DNA from: CAZTHK01 sp964613215
GTDB lineage: Bacteria > Krumholzibacteriota > Krumholzibacteriia > Krumholzibacteriales > CAZTHK01
Length of the DNA: 64,000 bases
Assembly: GCA_964613215.1 (NCBI GenBank)
Contig: CAZTHK010000002.1
Span: 62,001-126,000, forward strand
Direction of reading: 5' to 3'
Position numbers and translations under genes: made by a program. Under the pieces are notes generated by a model. That model was not told the DNA's origin. It did not search any database and saw only the letters and a program-made list of their open reading frames with translations. This document shows positions 42,727 through 50,966 of the stretch, piece after piece. The stretch's first letter is position 1. Every line of letters begins with the position of its first letter.

Positions 42727-44519
42727 GAGGGAGAATTGTCAGATTGGGCAAGGCAGCGATTTGTATCCTGGGGATAGCCCTGGTGGTGGTGTCGTGCGGA
42801 ATATATCCCTTCGGCAAAAAAGCTGACCGGAGTCAGCCCCCGGCCGGGGATGATATAATTACCATCCTGAAGAAGCTTGAGTTCGAAGAGAATTACCAGG
42901 AACTCAGAAGACGGGGATTACGATTTCTGGAAGAGAATAAAGACAGCGGCTATTCCGGCAGAGTCAGATTGATGGTAGGATCGGCGAATCTGGAGCTGGG
43001 ATTACTCAGTGAGGCTGACAGTATACTTAAACCTCTGCTGGAGGGGGAAGATCCGGAAAATGCAGTAGAGGCCCTGCTTATGCTGGCTGAAGTATCCCGG
43101 TACCGGGGCAGATATGCAAAGAGTGCCAGGCGTCTGCTGGAGGTCCTTTCCAGGGATGTTTCTGAGTCGGTGAAGAGGAAAGCAAGGGGCATGCTGACTG
43201 AAGTGTCCGGGATGGTACCGGAAGAGCAGCTTGACCGGATATCCACACAGTATTCCTCCAGCAGAGGAATAGATATCATTCTGGGGGAATGGTTGGCCCT
43301 GGCCCGCGCCACCGGTGATACCGAAGCAGTTGAACAGATAAAGAAGAGGATGGACAAGTTATATCAGCAGGGATTGATAGAGGAAGGTTATTTTGAAGAA
43401 GGCATTACTATTCCATTTTCACCCCGGGAGAAGAAGGAGAAGGGGTTGATAAGAGTGGGGGTTCTGTGTCCTATCAGCGGCCGGTTCAAGGCTCTCGGAG
43501 ATCAATTTATCCGGGGTATATCCATTGCACTGGAAGAAGCACGCGGGGAGGGGGTGGATAATATCGAAGTGATCGTGGGAAACAGCAGGGCCAATTCCCT
43601 CAAATCTCACTTTATTACAGAGAAGTTGATACAGAATGAGGGAGTTTCCGGCGTAATAGGTGGAATATCCAGATCTGCCACCGTAGCAGCAGCTCAGACC
43701 TCAAGTTTTCTTGGTACTGTTTTCATATCCCCCATAGCAATTAATGAGAGTATATCTGATATAGGGGATTGCGTTTTCCAGTACAGCTCCGGTCATGAGA
43801 CCGAAGTTATAGCAGTGGCTAGAATGGCGTCTCTGGAAATGGATATGGAAAGATTCGCTTTCCTGGGACCGGATAATATATCTTCCAGGGCGATGGAAAG
43901 GATTTTCAGGGCCGAGGTGGAAAGAATGGGAGGAGTCCTCTGTGTTTCACGATTTTACCCTGAGGGGGCCACGGATTTTCAGGAAGATATCAAGGCGATC
44001 AGAGATAATAATCCCCGGGCCCTGTTCATATCATCGGATCTGGAGGATCTGGTTCTCATACTGCCTCAGTTTACCTTTCATGAGTTCGGGGTTCAGCTGT
44101 TGGGTATGAGCGCCTGGAATAGTGAAAAGCTCCTGATAAGTGTGGGCAGGGATATAGAGGGCGCTATCTTCCCTGTTATCGACCGCTCCCGGGAACTGGA
44201 AAAGGAATTTATCGGAGCAGTGACCATGCTCGACAAACCGGCAAAAGAGGTGAATCCGTTTGTGCTGGGAGGTTATAACGGGCTAAAGACATTTATCCGT
44301 GCGGTGAGGATTTCCAGCCGGGATGGGGCGAATCCCGGCCAGGCCGGTTATTTCCCCGGTTACAGGGAGTTATGCAGGGCGCTTAAGGATATATTTGCCA
44401 GAAGAAGGCATCCCTACATAGACTTTGTCTCGTCTGGCGGCATAACATTCTATACCGTGAGGAATAAGCAATTTGTCAAGTTCGGAACATTAGATCTTAC
44501 GAAGGGGAACGGAAGTTGA
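42723..44519 (+). CDS. LpoA/branched-chain amino acid-binding-like lipoprotein with N-terminal TPR region
   Basis: 598 residues. A hydrophobic signal with lipobox VVSC (Cys25). The first ~220 residues are helical repeats (ELRRRGLRFLEENKDSGYSG; LMLAEVSRYRGRYAKSAR). From about 238 there is a type I periplasmic-binding fold (IRVGVLCPISGRFKALGDQFIRG; GVIGGISRSATVAAA). TPR plus this fold in one lipoprotein is the layout of LpoA, the outer-membrane activator of a penicillin-binding protein, and of related FCB proteins. No ABC transporter genes are nearby, which supports that reading. It converges with the TonB gene, overlapping by 23 bases. Confidence 0.78.
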   Translation: MRGRIVRLGKAAICILGIALVVVSCGIYPFGKKADRSQPPAGDDIITILKKLEFEENYQELRRRGLRFLEENKDSGYSGRVRLMVGSANLELGLLSEADSILKPLLEGEDPENAVEALLMLAEVSRYRGRYAKSARRLLEVLSRDVSESVKRKARGMLTEVSGMVPEEQLDRISTQYSSSRGIDIILGEWLALARATGDTEAVEQIKKRMDKLYQQGLIEEGYFEEGITIPFSPREKKEKGLIRVGVLCPISGRFKALGDQFIRGISIALEEARGEGVDNIEVIVGNSRANSLKSHFITEKLIQNEGVSGVIGGISRSATVAAAQTSSFLGTVFISPIAINESISDIGDCVFQYSSGHETEVIAVARMASLEMDMERFAFLGPDNISSRAMERIFRAEVERMGGVLCVSRFYPEGATDFQEDIKAIRDNNPRALFISSDLEDLVLILPQFTFHEFGVQLLGMSAWNSEKLLISVGRDIEGAIFPVIDRSRELEKEFIGAVTMLDKPAKEVNPFVLGGYNGLKTFIRAVRISSRDGANPGQAGYFPGYRELCRALKDIFARRRHPYIDFVSSGGITFYTVRNKQFVKFGTLDLTKGNGS

Positions 44520-45174
44520 ATTTGATCAGAAAACTGACCCAGAAGGTGGTAGGCTCTCCATTCATGATCATAGGTTTAAACCGGAACTGCCTCACCGCCT
44601 CAAGTGACGATTCTTCAAAACTGGGCGGTCCGTAAACACTCCGTACATAGGCATCCTTCACCCTTCCCTCCTCCGAGATATAGGCTTCTACCACTACATA
44701 GCCCTCCAGTCCCAGCTCAATGGCCGATTGGGGATAATCCGGCTGTACCATCTTTAGTATTACATAGTCCTGCTGGTAGGGAATGTCTGCGTGTGATTCA
44801 TATGAGCGGTAGTAGCTTTCTCCCGGCGGTGTCTCTATTTCGAGATCTTCGGGGTGAGATTGAAGGGGAGGATTTTCAGGTTTTTTGCCCTCCTGGTCCA
44901 CTTCCTTTTCTTCTTCCCGGGGCAGGATGACCTGCTTAACACTGAGAGGGTTCTTCTCCCGGAGAAACGATCGATCCTTCTCTTCGCTCTCCGTTTGAAT
45001 GGATATCCGGGGAACCGGTTTTTCCGGCCCCCGGTAGCCCACCTTGAAGAATTTTCTGGTCATACCCAGATGTTCCATGGTGTACAGGATTACAAACAGA
45101 ATGAGCAGGCTTATTGGCAATATGATTATCAGCCTTTTTCTAAGACTCCGGTTGTAGTTGCTAATCTTACCCAT
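44497..45174 (-). CDS. tonB: TonB-family energy transducer
   Basis: 225 residues: a cytoplasmic basic start, one helix (about 14-32, LIIILPISLLILFVILY), a long proline- and Glu-rich periplasmic spacer, and a C-terminal TonB domain (PDYPQSAIELGLEGYVVVEA; SSLEAVRQFRFKPM; near the end VSFLIKFNF). It would transmit proton-motive force to outer-membrane receptors, confirming a diderm envelope. No ExbB/ExbD genes are in the window. The N-terminus is unusual in lacking an SxxxH motif on the helix that I can identify. Confidence 0.88.
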   Translation of the reverse strand: MGKISNYNRSLRKRLIIILPISLLILFVILYTMEHLGMTRKFFKVGYRGPEKPVPRISIQTESEEKDRSFLREKNPLSVKQVILPREEEKEVDQEGKKPENPPLQSHPEDLEIETPPGESYYRSYESHADIPYQQDYVILKMVQPDYPQSAIELGLEGYVVVEAYISEEGRVKDAYVRSVYGPPSFEESSLEAVRQFRFKPMIMNGEPTTFWVSFLIKFNFRSPS

Positions 45175-45257
45175 TCTTGATCATGTCCTCTCTATAAATA
45201 AATATGTTATCGAACAGAGAGACAATCAAGCAGGCAGAATAAAATTTGTGCTGAAAT

Positions 45258-47627
45258 TCAATTCCCCATTTCGAACCGGCATCTATTCATCTGGCCGCCG
45301 GTCAGGCGGACAGTGAATACACTGGCCCGATGAGCCGGTTTTTCTACAGTCACGGTGTGAACTCCCGGCTCTAGACAGTTGAACACAGCGTAACCCTCCC
45401 GGTTGGTTTTCAGGGTAAATATCCGGTCCACGCAGATAGTGGCGTCTTCAACCGGTTCGCCCCGGTTTATTACTTCTGCCCTCATTCTGGCAATATCAAC
45501 ACCGGCAGCAAAATACCGGATGACCGCCGTGGTAATAGCTTCCGCTTCCAGGAGGGGATAGATGGGATTACTGTAGACGGTTTCATTTTTTCCTTCTTTC
45601 ACCGGCCGGCTGCGAATCTCTACTGCCGGACAACTGGTGTGGCTGAGAAAGACCGATGCCGATTCCCCGGTGATGTAATTACGGCAGGGGGGGATAGCCG
45701 AAAGTTCCCGGGCCAGTGAATCGGCCAGAGCAGTTCCGCCGGTGCTTCCGGGATAGTGCAGAACAATGCAGCTGCTTTCCCCGGCAGAATTGCTGTTTTT
45801 TCTCATCAGTCTTATTGCTGCAGCCGGACGGAAACTGTTAACATGATGGATTCTTTCCTCCACAGAAAGATTTTCCTCTCCCTGCCGGGTTATCATCACA
45901 TCTGCTCCACAGTGCCTCAGTATTCTGGCCACCCTCCTGGATGTGTCCAGGTTTAACCCGGCACCCCGGAGCTTATTTTTGGAGATGCCCTGGTGAGCAG
46001 TTCCACCGCCGGCCGGGTCTATGGATATCCTCACCCGGTGAAGGGATCCCTGGAACCACGGATAAAGCTTTACTTCGGCAGTCTCCAGAGGGAGCTCTTC
46101 TCCCTCTGTTACTGAGGGACGATATCCCGGAGCTGAGATGTTAAGCTTTCCTTCAGGTTTCACATCCATTAATACGATTCCATCACTGTTACCGCTATAA
46201 TTTTGAAGTGTCTTTCCATCCCTGCTCACCAGTACCAGGGGACCGGGTATTCCGCTGTCCGACAGGCTGTCCTTTATGGTTATGGAGTAGGGCTTCTTCT
46301 CCGCTATGAAGTGGTAGGTTACAGTGTCGGATAAACCGGGCAGCATTACTATGTATTCTCCAGGTGGTGAATTTCCCTTCAGCCGGAAGGAGGCCAGGCC
46401 ACGGTGACAGGCGGCCTGAAGGGGGAAGCTGCTTTCGGCACTTCCGGATTTCTCCGGAGAGGGGGAGGCTGATTGGCACCGGTTATTTCCGGGAGGAAGC
46501 AGCGCTACCGGTTTCCCATCCGCCACCGGTCTTCCCTCATCATCCAGCACCCTGAAACTTACCTCAATTCTTCCTCCCGGGAGCCACCGGGGCTGAAGGG
46601 GAATGATGTGCGCGGCCGGCCTGTCCAGGGTAATCCGGAAAGGCCTGGAGTAAGCCATTCCACCCTTCACCGTTTCTATATACGCCTGTATCGGATGGAT
46701 GCCGTTGAAGGCATCCTGATCTATGAAACCGGTGATGATGTTACTGTAGACTGAGTAGACGGTTTCAATTTCATTGCCGTCCACTATAATTCCGGCGGTG
46801 GAGGGATCCACCGGAACATGGCCGGGTGAATCTGCCCGGTAAACAATCTTCTCAGCTTCGCGTATGGTATCCCCGGAGGGAGATAGCCTTTGCAATCTGG
46901 GTATTCCCCTCCCGAAATAGGACATCAGGCCCAGAAAATATGCTTCTGCTTCCAATCTCTGTTTGTTGGACAGTCGAAGCCTGCTTTCCACCGCCGGATT
47001 GGAGAGGTAGCTGGCTTCGCCCAGTATAGCTGCGCCGGCACTTGAATTTCTCAGAACATGGTAGTTGCCCGGTTTTATACAGGATTCCGCTATTCCCAGA
47101 TTTCTGGCCAGATGCTTGTGGATCTCCCTGCCCAGCAGGAGGGAGGGGCCCGGGTCACTCTCCCGGTAGAATATTTCTATGGCGTTCTTTTCCCGGTCCC
47201 GGGGGAGGTTGGAATTGTGGTGTATTGATATGAACACCTCCGGATCGAAGCTGTTAGCATATTCCATCCGGTTGGATAGGTCGGACTTAAGTTCTGTCTC
47301 ATTATCTTTTAGAAAATCCCGGTCGGTGGTTCTGGTAAGTACCACATCCGCCCCACTCTCCTTCAATAGCCCCCAGAGGTAGAGGGCGGTGCCCAGATTC
47401 ACATCAGCCTCCGCCAGGCTGTCACTCCCGAATGCTCCCCGGAAGGATCCCCCGTGTCCGGGATCTATAACAATCCTTCTTCCCTCCAGGACCGACCGGT
47501 CGGGTTTTTCCAGCTTCTCGGTCAGTCCGGAGTAGAGATCTTCATAACCGGGATAGGGTGGACCGCATCCCGATATCAAGGCGGTTGCCAGGGCGGCAGC
47601 CATCCATATAAGCAATAATCTTCTCAA
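45258..47627 (-). CDS. N-acetylmuramoyl-L-alanine amidase lipoprotein with a second, inactive amidase domain
   Basis: From the TTG at 47627: signal and lipobox LISGC (Cys21). The first Amidase_3 domain (about 49-240) has all zinc and catalytic residues: IDPGHGG (His58), EADVNL (Glu73), SIHHNS (His136) and GEASYL (Glu204). A middle region of about 290 residues has beta-sandwich-like segments. A second amidase-like domain (about 531-708) keeps the frame of the fold but not the zinc site: IDPAGGG, GAGLNL and AIRLMRKNSN replace the three ligands; only the last Glu (AVEIRSR) remains. A carboxypeptidase-regulatory-like beta domain ends it. The frame is open to 47753, but GGAGAGG suits 47627 and the start sits just before the signal peptide. 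Confidence 0.87.
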   Translation of the reverse strand: MRRLLLIWMAAALATALISGCGPPYPGYEDLYSGLTEKLEKPDRSVLEGRRIVIDPGHGGSFRGAFGSDSLAEADVNLGTALYLWGLLKESGADVVLTRTTDRDFLKDNETELKSDLSNRMEYANSFDPEVFISIHHNSNLPRDREKNAIEIFYRESDPGPSLLLGREIHKHLARNLGIAESCIKPGNYHVLRNSSAGAAILGEASYLSNPAVESRLRLSNKQRLEAEAYFLGLMSYFGRGIPRLQRLSPSGDTIREAEKIVYRADSPGHVPVDPSTAGIIVDGNEIETVYSVYSNIITGFIDQDAFNGIHPIQAYIETVKGGMAYSRPFRITLDRPAAHIIPLQPRWLPGGRIEVSFRVLDDEGRPVADGKPVALLPPGNNRCQSASPSPEKSGSAESSFPLQAACHRGLASFRLKGNSPPGEYIVMLPGLSDTVTYHFIAEKKPYSITIKDSLSDSGIPGPLVLVSRDGKTLQNYSGNSDGIVLMDVKPEGKLNISAPGYRPSVTEGEELPLETAEVKLYPWFQGSLHRVRISIDPAGGGTAHQGISKNKLRGAGLNLDTSRRVARILRHCGADVMITRQGEENLSVEERIHHVNSFRPAAAIRLMRKNSNSAGESSCIVLHYPGSTGGTALADSLARELSAIPPCRNYITGESASVFLSHTSCPAVEIRSRPVKEGKNETVYSNPIYPLLEAEAITTAVIRYFAAGVDIARMRAEVINRGEPVEDATICVDRIFTLKTNREGYAVFNCLEPGVHTVTVEKPAHRASVFTVRLTGGQMNRCRFEMGN

Positions 47628-47667
47628 CTTCACTTCCTCTCCTGAGCAGATATGCGTTCTATCATTT

Positions 47668-47696
47668 TCTTTATCAGATTGGGGGCTGGCAATCAA
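47668..47696 (-). promoter_or_regulatory. possible promoter of the amidase gene
   Basis: On the minus strand TTGATT (47696-47691), 17-base spacer, TAAAGA (47673-47668). It supports the start at 47627, since the longer frame would begin upstream of it. Confidence 0.3.
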
Positions 47697-47959
47697 GGTA
47701 ATATATTTGTGGAGTTTCCCCAATTTTACTTGATCCGCATTGTTCCGATGCATGGTGTTTCAAAATCGCCGTCGATTTCCCCAGCGTGGAAATCTTGAGC
47801 TCTGCGGCCGGGGCTCCCTCTTATTGATTCCTGGAAAAAACCCATCCGGCCTGATCAGATCAAGAAGCAGGGGTGAATCAGGTGATATGGTTTGACCCGG
47901 CAAGTGTAATCAATTGATTTTTAACTTTTCAAATATTACTCTATATGTTGTTAAAAATA
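47697..47959. other. divergent intergenic stretch between amidase and selA
   Basis: Together with the two flanking promoters this is the control region of the divergent pair. It becomes AT-rich towards selA. No gene or clear RNA element was recognised. Confidence 0.4.
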
Positions 47960-47988
47960 TTGACGTGACACACAATATATGGTAGAAG
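47960..47988 (+). promoter_or_regulatory. promoter of selA
   Basis: TTGACG (47960-47965), 17-base spacer, TAGAAG (47983-47988), 36 bases before the gene. Confidence 0.45.
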
Positions 47989-48023
47989 GATTCTAAGTTG
48001 TAATTACCGGAGAATCAGTACCA

Positions 48024-49439
48024 ATGAGTGATAAGTACAAGGCAAAATATTTACCCTCGGTGGATAAAATACTGGAGGATGACAGGATATCAGGGATGAT
48101 CAACCCCCTTAACAGAGGGGCGGTTACGGGTATTATCCGTGAAGTGATTTCAGGTTACCGGGAAAGCCTTCTCAGGGAAGAGCTTGAAGTGGATCAGAGG
48201 GCCGAATTAAAAGAATTGGTTATCCGGGGCACCCTGGAAGAACTGAACAGCATAAGCGGGATTGGTCAGAGCAGGGTGATAAATGCCACTGGAGTGATAT
48301 TGCACACCAACCTTGGCCGGTCCATACTGAGTGATGAAATAAGGAGTTCCATAGAGGGGGCGGTAAGTGGCTATGTGGACCTTGAGATGGAGATAAGTAC
48401 CGGCCGGAGGACCAGCAGGGACCGCCGGGCTGCCAGATTGCTGAAGCTGCTCACCGGCGCCGGGGACGCACTGCTGGTAAATAACAATGCTGCAGCGGTG
48501 ATGGTGGCGGTGAATACCTTTGCCGGAGGTGGAGCGGTGGCGGTCTCCAGAGGGGAGATGGTGGAAATAGGGGGCAGTTTCAGGCTCCCTGAGATACTCG
48601 ACGCCTCCGCCGCAGGGATTATAGAGGTTGGTACCACCAACCGTACTCACCCGGAAGACTATATTGAAGCTATCCGGAATGGGGCTACCATGCTGCTGAA
48701 GGTCCACGCCAGTAACTACCAGGTGGTAGGTTACACCACTGAAGTGAGTTTGAGGGAATTGTCCCGGATAGGCCGGGAGCACGATGTTCCGGTTATGTAC
48801 GATCAGGGGAGTGGAGTGATCTATCCCTTCGCCAGGGAGGGAATTATGGGTGAGGAGACCGTTCAGGAAATACTATCCACCGGGGTGGATCTGATATCTT
48901 TCAGCACTGACAAGGTAATGGGTTCGGTACAGGGGGGAGTTGTGCTGGGCCGGCCCGACTTGGTTGGCAGGATACGGGCAAACCATCTCTCCAGAGCTGT
49001 AAGGGTGGATAAGATTACCGTAGCGGCAATGGAGAGGTGTCTTCTTCACTACTGGAAGGGTGAATTCGATTGCATTCCCACCTTCGCCATGATGACCGAA
49101 GGTGCGGAATCGGTAAAGAAGAGAGCAGAGGCTTTTTCCGCCCGGATAAAGAAAATCCTGCCGGACCACTGTGAGGTGAAAGTTGAATGGGGGGAATCTT
49201 CCATAGGGGGAGGTTCTTTTCCCATTAAACCCTTGCGTACCGCATTGATAGCGATTAATCTTCCCACTGGACAGGCTGACAGGCTGGAGGCGGAGTTACG
49301 CTCCGGCGAACCCGCTGTATTTGTAAGAGTAAAGGATAAAAGGATATATCTGGATCTTAGGACCGTGTCAGAGGAGGAAGAAAGAGTCCTGAAAAGGGAA
49401 CTGGAAAGGGCAGTGAAAAAGATATCGGAGAGGAAGTGA
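48024..49439 (+). CDS. selA: L-seryl-tRNA(Sec) selenium transferase
   Basis: SelA converts seryl-tRNA(Sec) to selenocysteinyl-tRNA with selenophosphate and PLP. The 471 residues include INATGVILHTNLGRS, the EIGGSFRLPEI region, VGTTNRTHPEDY and the PLP-lysine segment SFSTDKVMGSVQGG. The last differs from the common SGDKLLGGPQAG but keeps the Lys. RANHLSRAVRVDK also matches. Presence of selA implies selenoproteins in this organism; selB, selC and selD are not in the window, and no in-frame UGA was noticed in the genes here. Confidence 0.88.
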   Translation: MSDKYKAKYLPSVDKILEDDRISGMINPLNRGAVTGIIREVISGYRESLLREELEVDQRAELKELVIRGTLEELNSISGIGQSRVINATGVILHTNLGRSILSDEIRSSIEGAVSGYVDLEMEISTGRRTSRDRRAARLLKLLTGAGDALLVNNNAAAVMVAVNTFAGGGAVAVSRGEMVEIGGSFRLPEILDASAAGIIEVGTTNRTHPEDYIEAIRNGATMLLKVHASNYQVVGYTTEVSLRELSRIGREHDVPVMYDQGSGVIYPFAREGIMGEETVQEILSTGVDLISFSTDKVMGSVQGGVVLGRPDLVGRIRANHLSRAVRVDKITVAAMERCLLHYWKGEFDCIPTFAMMTEGAESVKKRAEAFSARIKKILPDHCEVKVEWGESSIGGGSFPIKPLRTALIAINLPTGQADRLEAELRSGEPAVFVRVKDKRIYLDLRTVSEEEERVLKRELERAVKKISERK

Positions 49440-49445
49440 CCGGAA

Positions 49446-50948
49446 ATGAGTGACCAAGAATACAGGGATGGTTGCAATAAAATGGGTTTTGATAATGTGA
49501 GGGATGGATACACTATACTTATAGATGAAAATAGGATAAACGAATTCATGGATTCTCAACCGCTGAATTCAACCGGCTACCTGGATTACTTCGATGAGAT
49601 CGGCGTGCATCTGAATCAGAGGGTGAACGAGTCAGGGGGAGTTTCTTTTGTTGCTCTTTCCGTATCGGATAACAGGACATCCCGCGATTTTGCTGCTCTC
49701 CAGATAGCCCATAAACTGGCCAGAAGCGGAAAGAGTGTGCTGATAGTTGATTGTGACTTTCTTAATCCGGGATTAAGCGGAATGGTTGAAAATATCGAAG
49801 ATTATGGTTTTCTCGATCTTCTGCTGTATGGGTCTTCCCTGAAATCAGTTTCCAAATCTACCGGAATAGAGGGGGTCAGCATTACCGGTCCCGGTTCTTT
49901 TCCCGTATCGAGAACGGTTCCATTCGCTCTGAAGGAATTCGAAAGGATAAAATCTTTTCTGATGAAAAGATATCAGGTGGTAATATTCTGTACCACTCTG
50001 TATACGGATAGTCAGGAGTTGAATCCCATAATAGGATATGCCGACGAGGTTGTCCTCTGCTGCCGGATAGAAAATATGGAGGAGGGAGAGTTACAGAAGG
50101 ACCTCTCAGCCCTGGGCGGAGATGCCCCGCCTACCAACCTGGTGTGTTTCTGCAGGGAGCATGAACAGGAGAGTGTCAAAGAAATGGTGGGAGGGAAAGA
50201 AGAGGCTGATAAAGAGAAAGAGGAAAAACCGGTGGAGGGGAAACCGGAGGAGGGATCAGAGAAACCCGGAGAGAGGGAGGATCCGGAAGAGGAGGAGTTC
50301 GAGGAAGGGGAAAGGGAAGAGGAACGGGAAGAGGAAGAACCGGTATATATAGAAAAGACCGATGAAATAGAGGGTATGGAAGAGGAAGAGGAGGAGAAGA
50401 AGAGCAGGATCCCCCGGTTGATTATTATTGGAGTTGCTGCGGTGATAGTGGTGTTCGTGGTCTGGTGGTTGATGATGGATAGAACCATAAGTGAGAGGGA
50501 ACCTGACAGAAAGACTGCTGAAAGGATTCAAAAGGAAAGACAGGCCAGGGAAGCGGAGGAGCGTGATACCGGAGGTGAAGAGGTTGCCGCTACCGGTGGG
50601 GTGAAGCAGGAGAATGAAACCGGGGAGGAGGAAGGACCGGTAAAGACGGCTGAAAAGACTCCGGTAAGGGAGGAAGCCCCGGCACAACCCACCGGTTTTT
50701 ACTATGTGCATGTGGCGTCATTCAAGGAGCTGGACAGGGCCAGAGAGGAGATGCAGCGTTACCGGGATGACCATTTTGATGCTTCTCTGATTTCACTAAA
50801 AATCAAGGGTGAAACCTGGTACAGGGTCGCGGTAGGTAGATACCCCAATCATGAAGAAGCTGCCAATGCAAAGATCGACATTATCTCAGAGATAAACGCT
50901 GGATATGCCAGTATTAAGAAGTTTGAAAAGGGGAAGTTGACAGAGTAA
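49446..50948 (+). CDS. ParA/BY-kinase-like domain (degenerate P-loop) - acidic linker - membrane helix - SPOR domain
   Basis: 500 residues of unusual build. Residues ~66-240 follow the ParA/MinD/CpsD ATPase plan: FVALSVSDNRTSRDFAALQI, then LARSGKSVLIVDCDFLNPGL, which keeps the D.D Walker A' segment. The Walker A loop (GxGKS/T) itself is missing. Residues 250-320 are strongly acidic. A single helix lies at about 324-344, another charged linker follows, and a SPOR domain (417-495; FYYVHVASFKELDRAREEM, WYRVAVGRYPNHEEA) ends the protein. The SPOR part should sit in the periplasm and bind denuded peptidoglycan at the septum, while the ATPase-like part stays inside. Function is not known. Confidence 0.75.
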   Translation: MSDQEYRDGCNKMGFDNVRDGYTILIDENRINEFMDSQPLNSTGYLDYFDEIGVHLNQRVNESGGVSFVALSVSDNRTSRDFAALQIAHKLARSGKSVLIVDCDFLNPGLSGMVENIEDYGFLDLLLYGSSLKSVSKSTGIEGVSITGPGSFPVSRTVPFALKEFERIKSFLMKRYQVVIFCTTLYTDSQELNPIIGYADEVVLCCRIENMEEGELQKDLSALGGDAPPTNLVCFCREHEQESVKEMVGGKEEADKEKEEKPVEGKPEEGSEKPGEREDPEEEEFEEGEREEEREEEEPVYIEKTDEIEGMEEEEEEKKSRIPRLIIIGVAAVIVVFVVWWLMMDRTISEREPDRKTAERIQKERQAREAEERDTGGEEVAATGGVKQENETGEEEGPVKTAEKTPVREEAPAQPTGFYYVHVASFKELDRAREEMQRYRDDHFDASLISLKIKGETWYRVAVGRYPNHEEAANAKIDIISEINAGYASIKKFEKGKLTE

Positions 50949-50966
50949 GGACGAAGGGAGAGTTGT

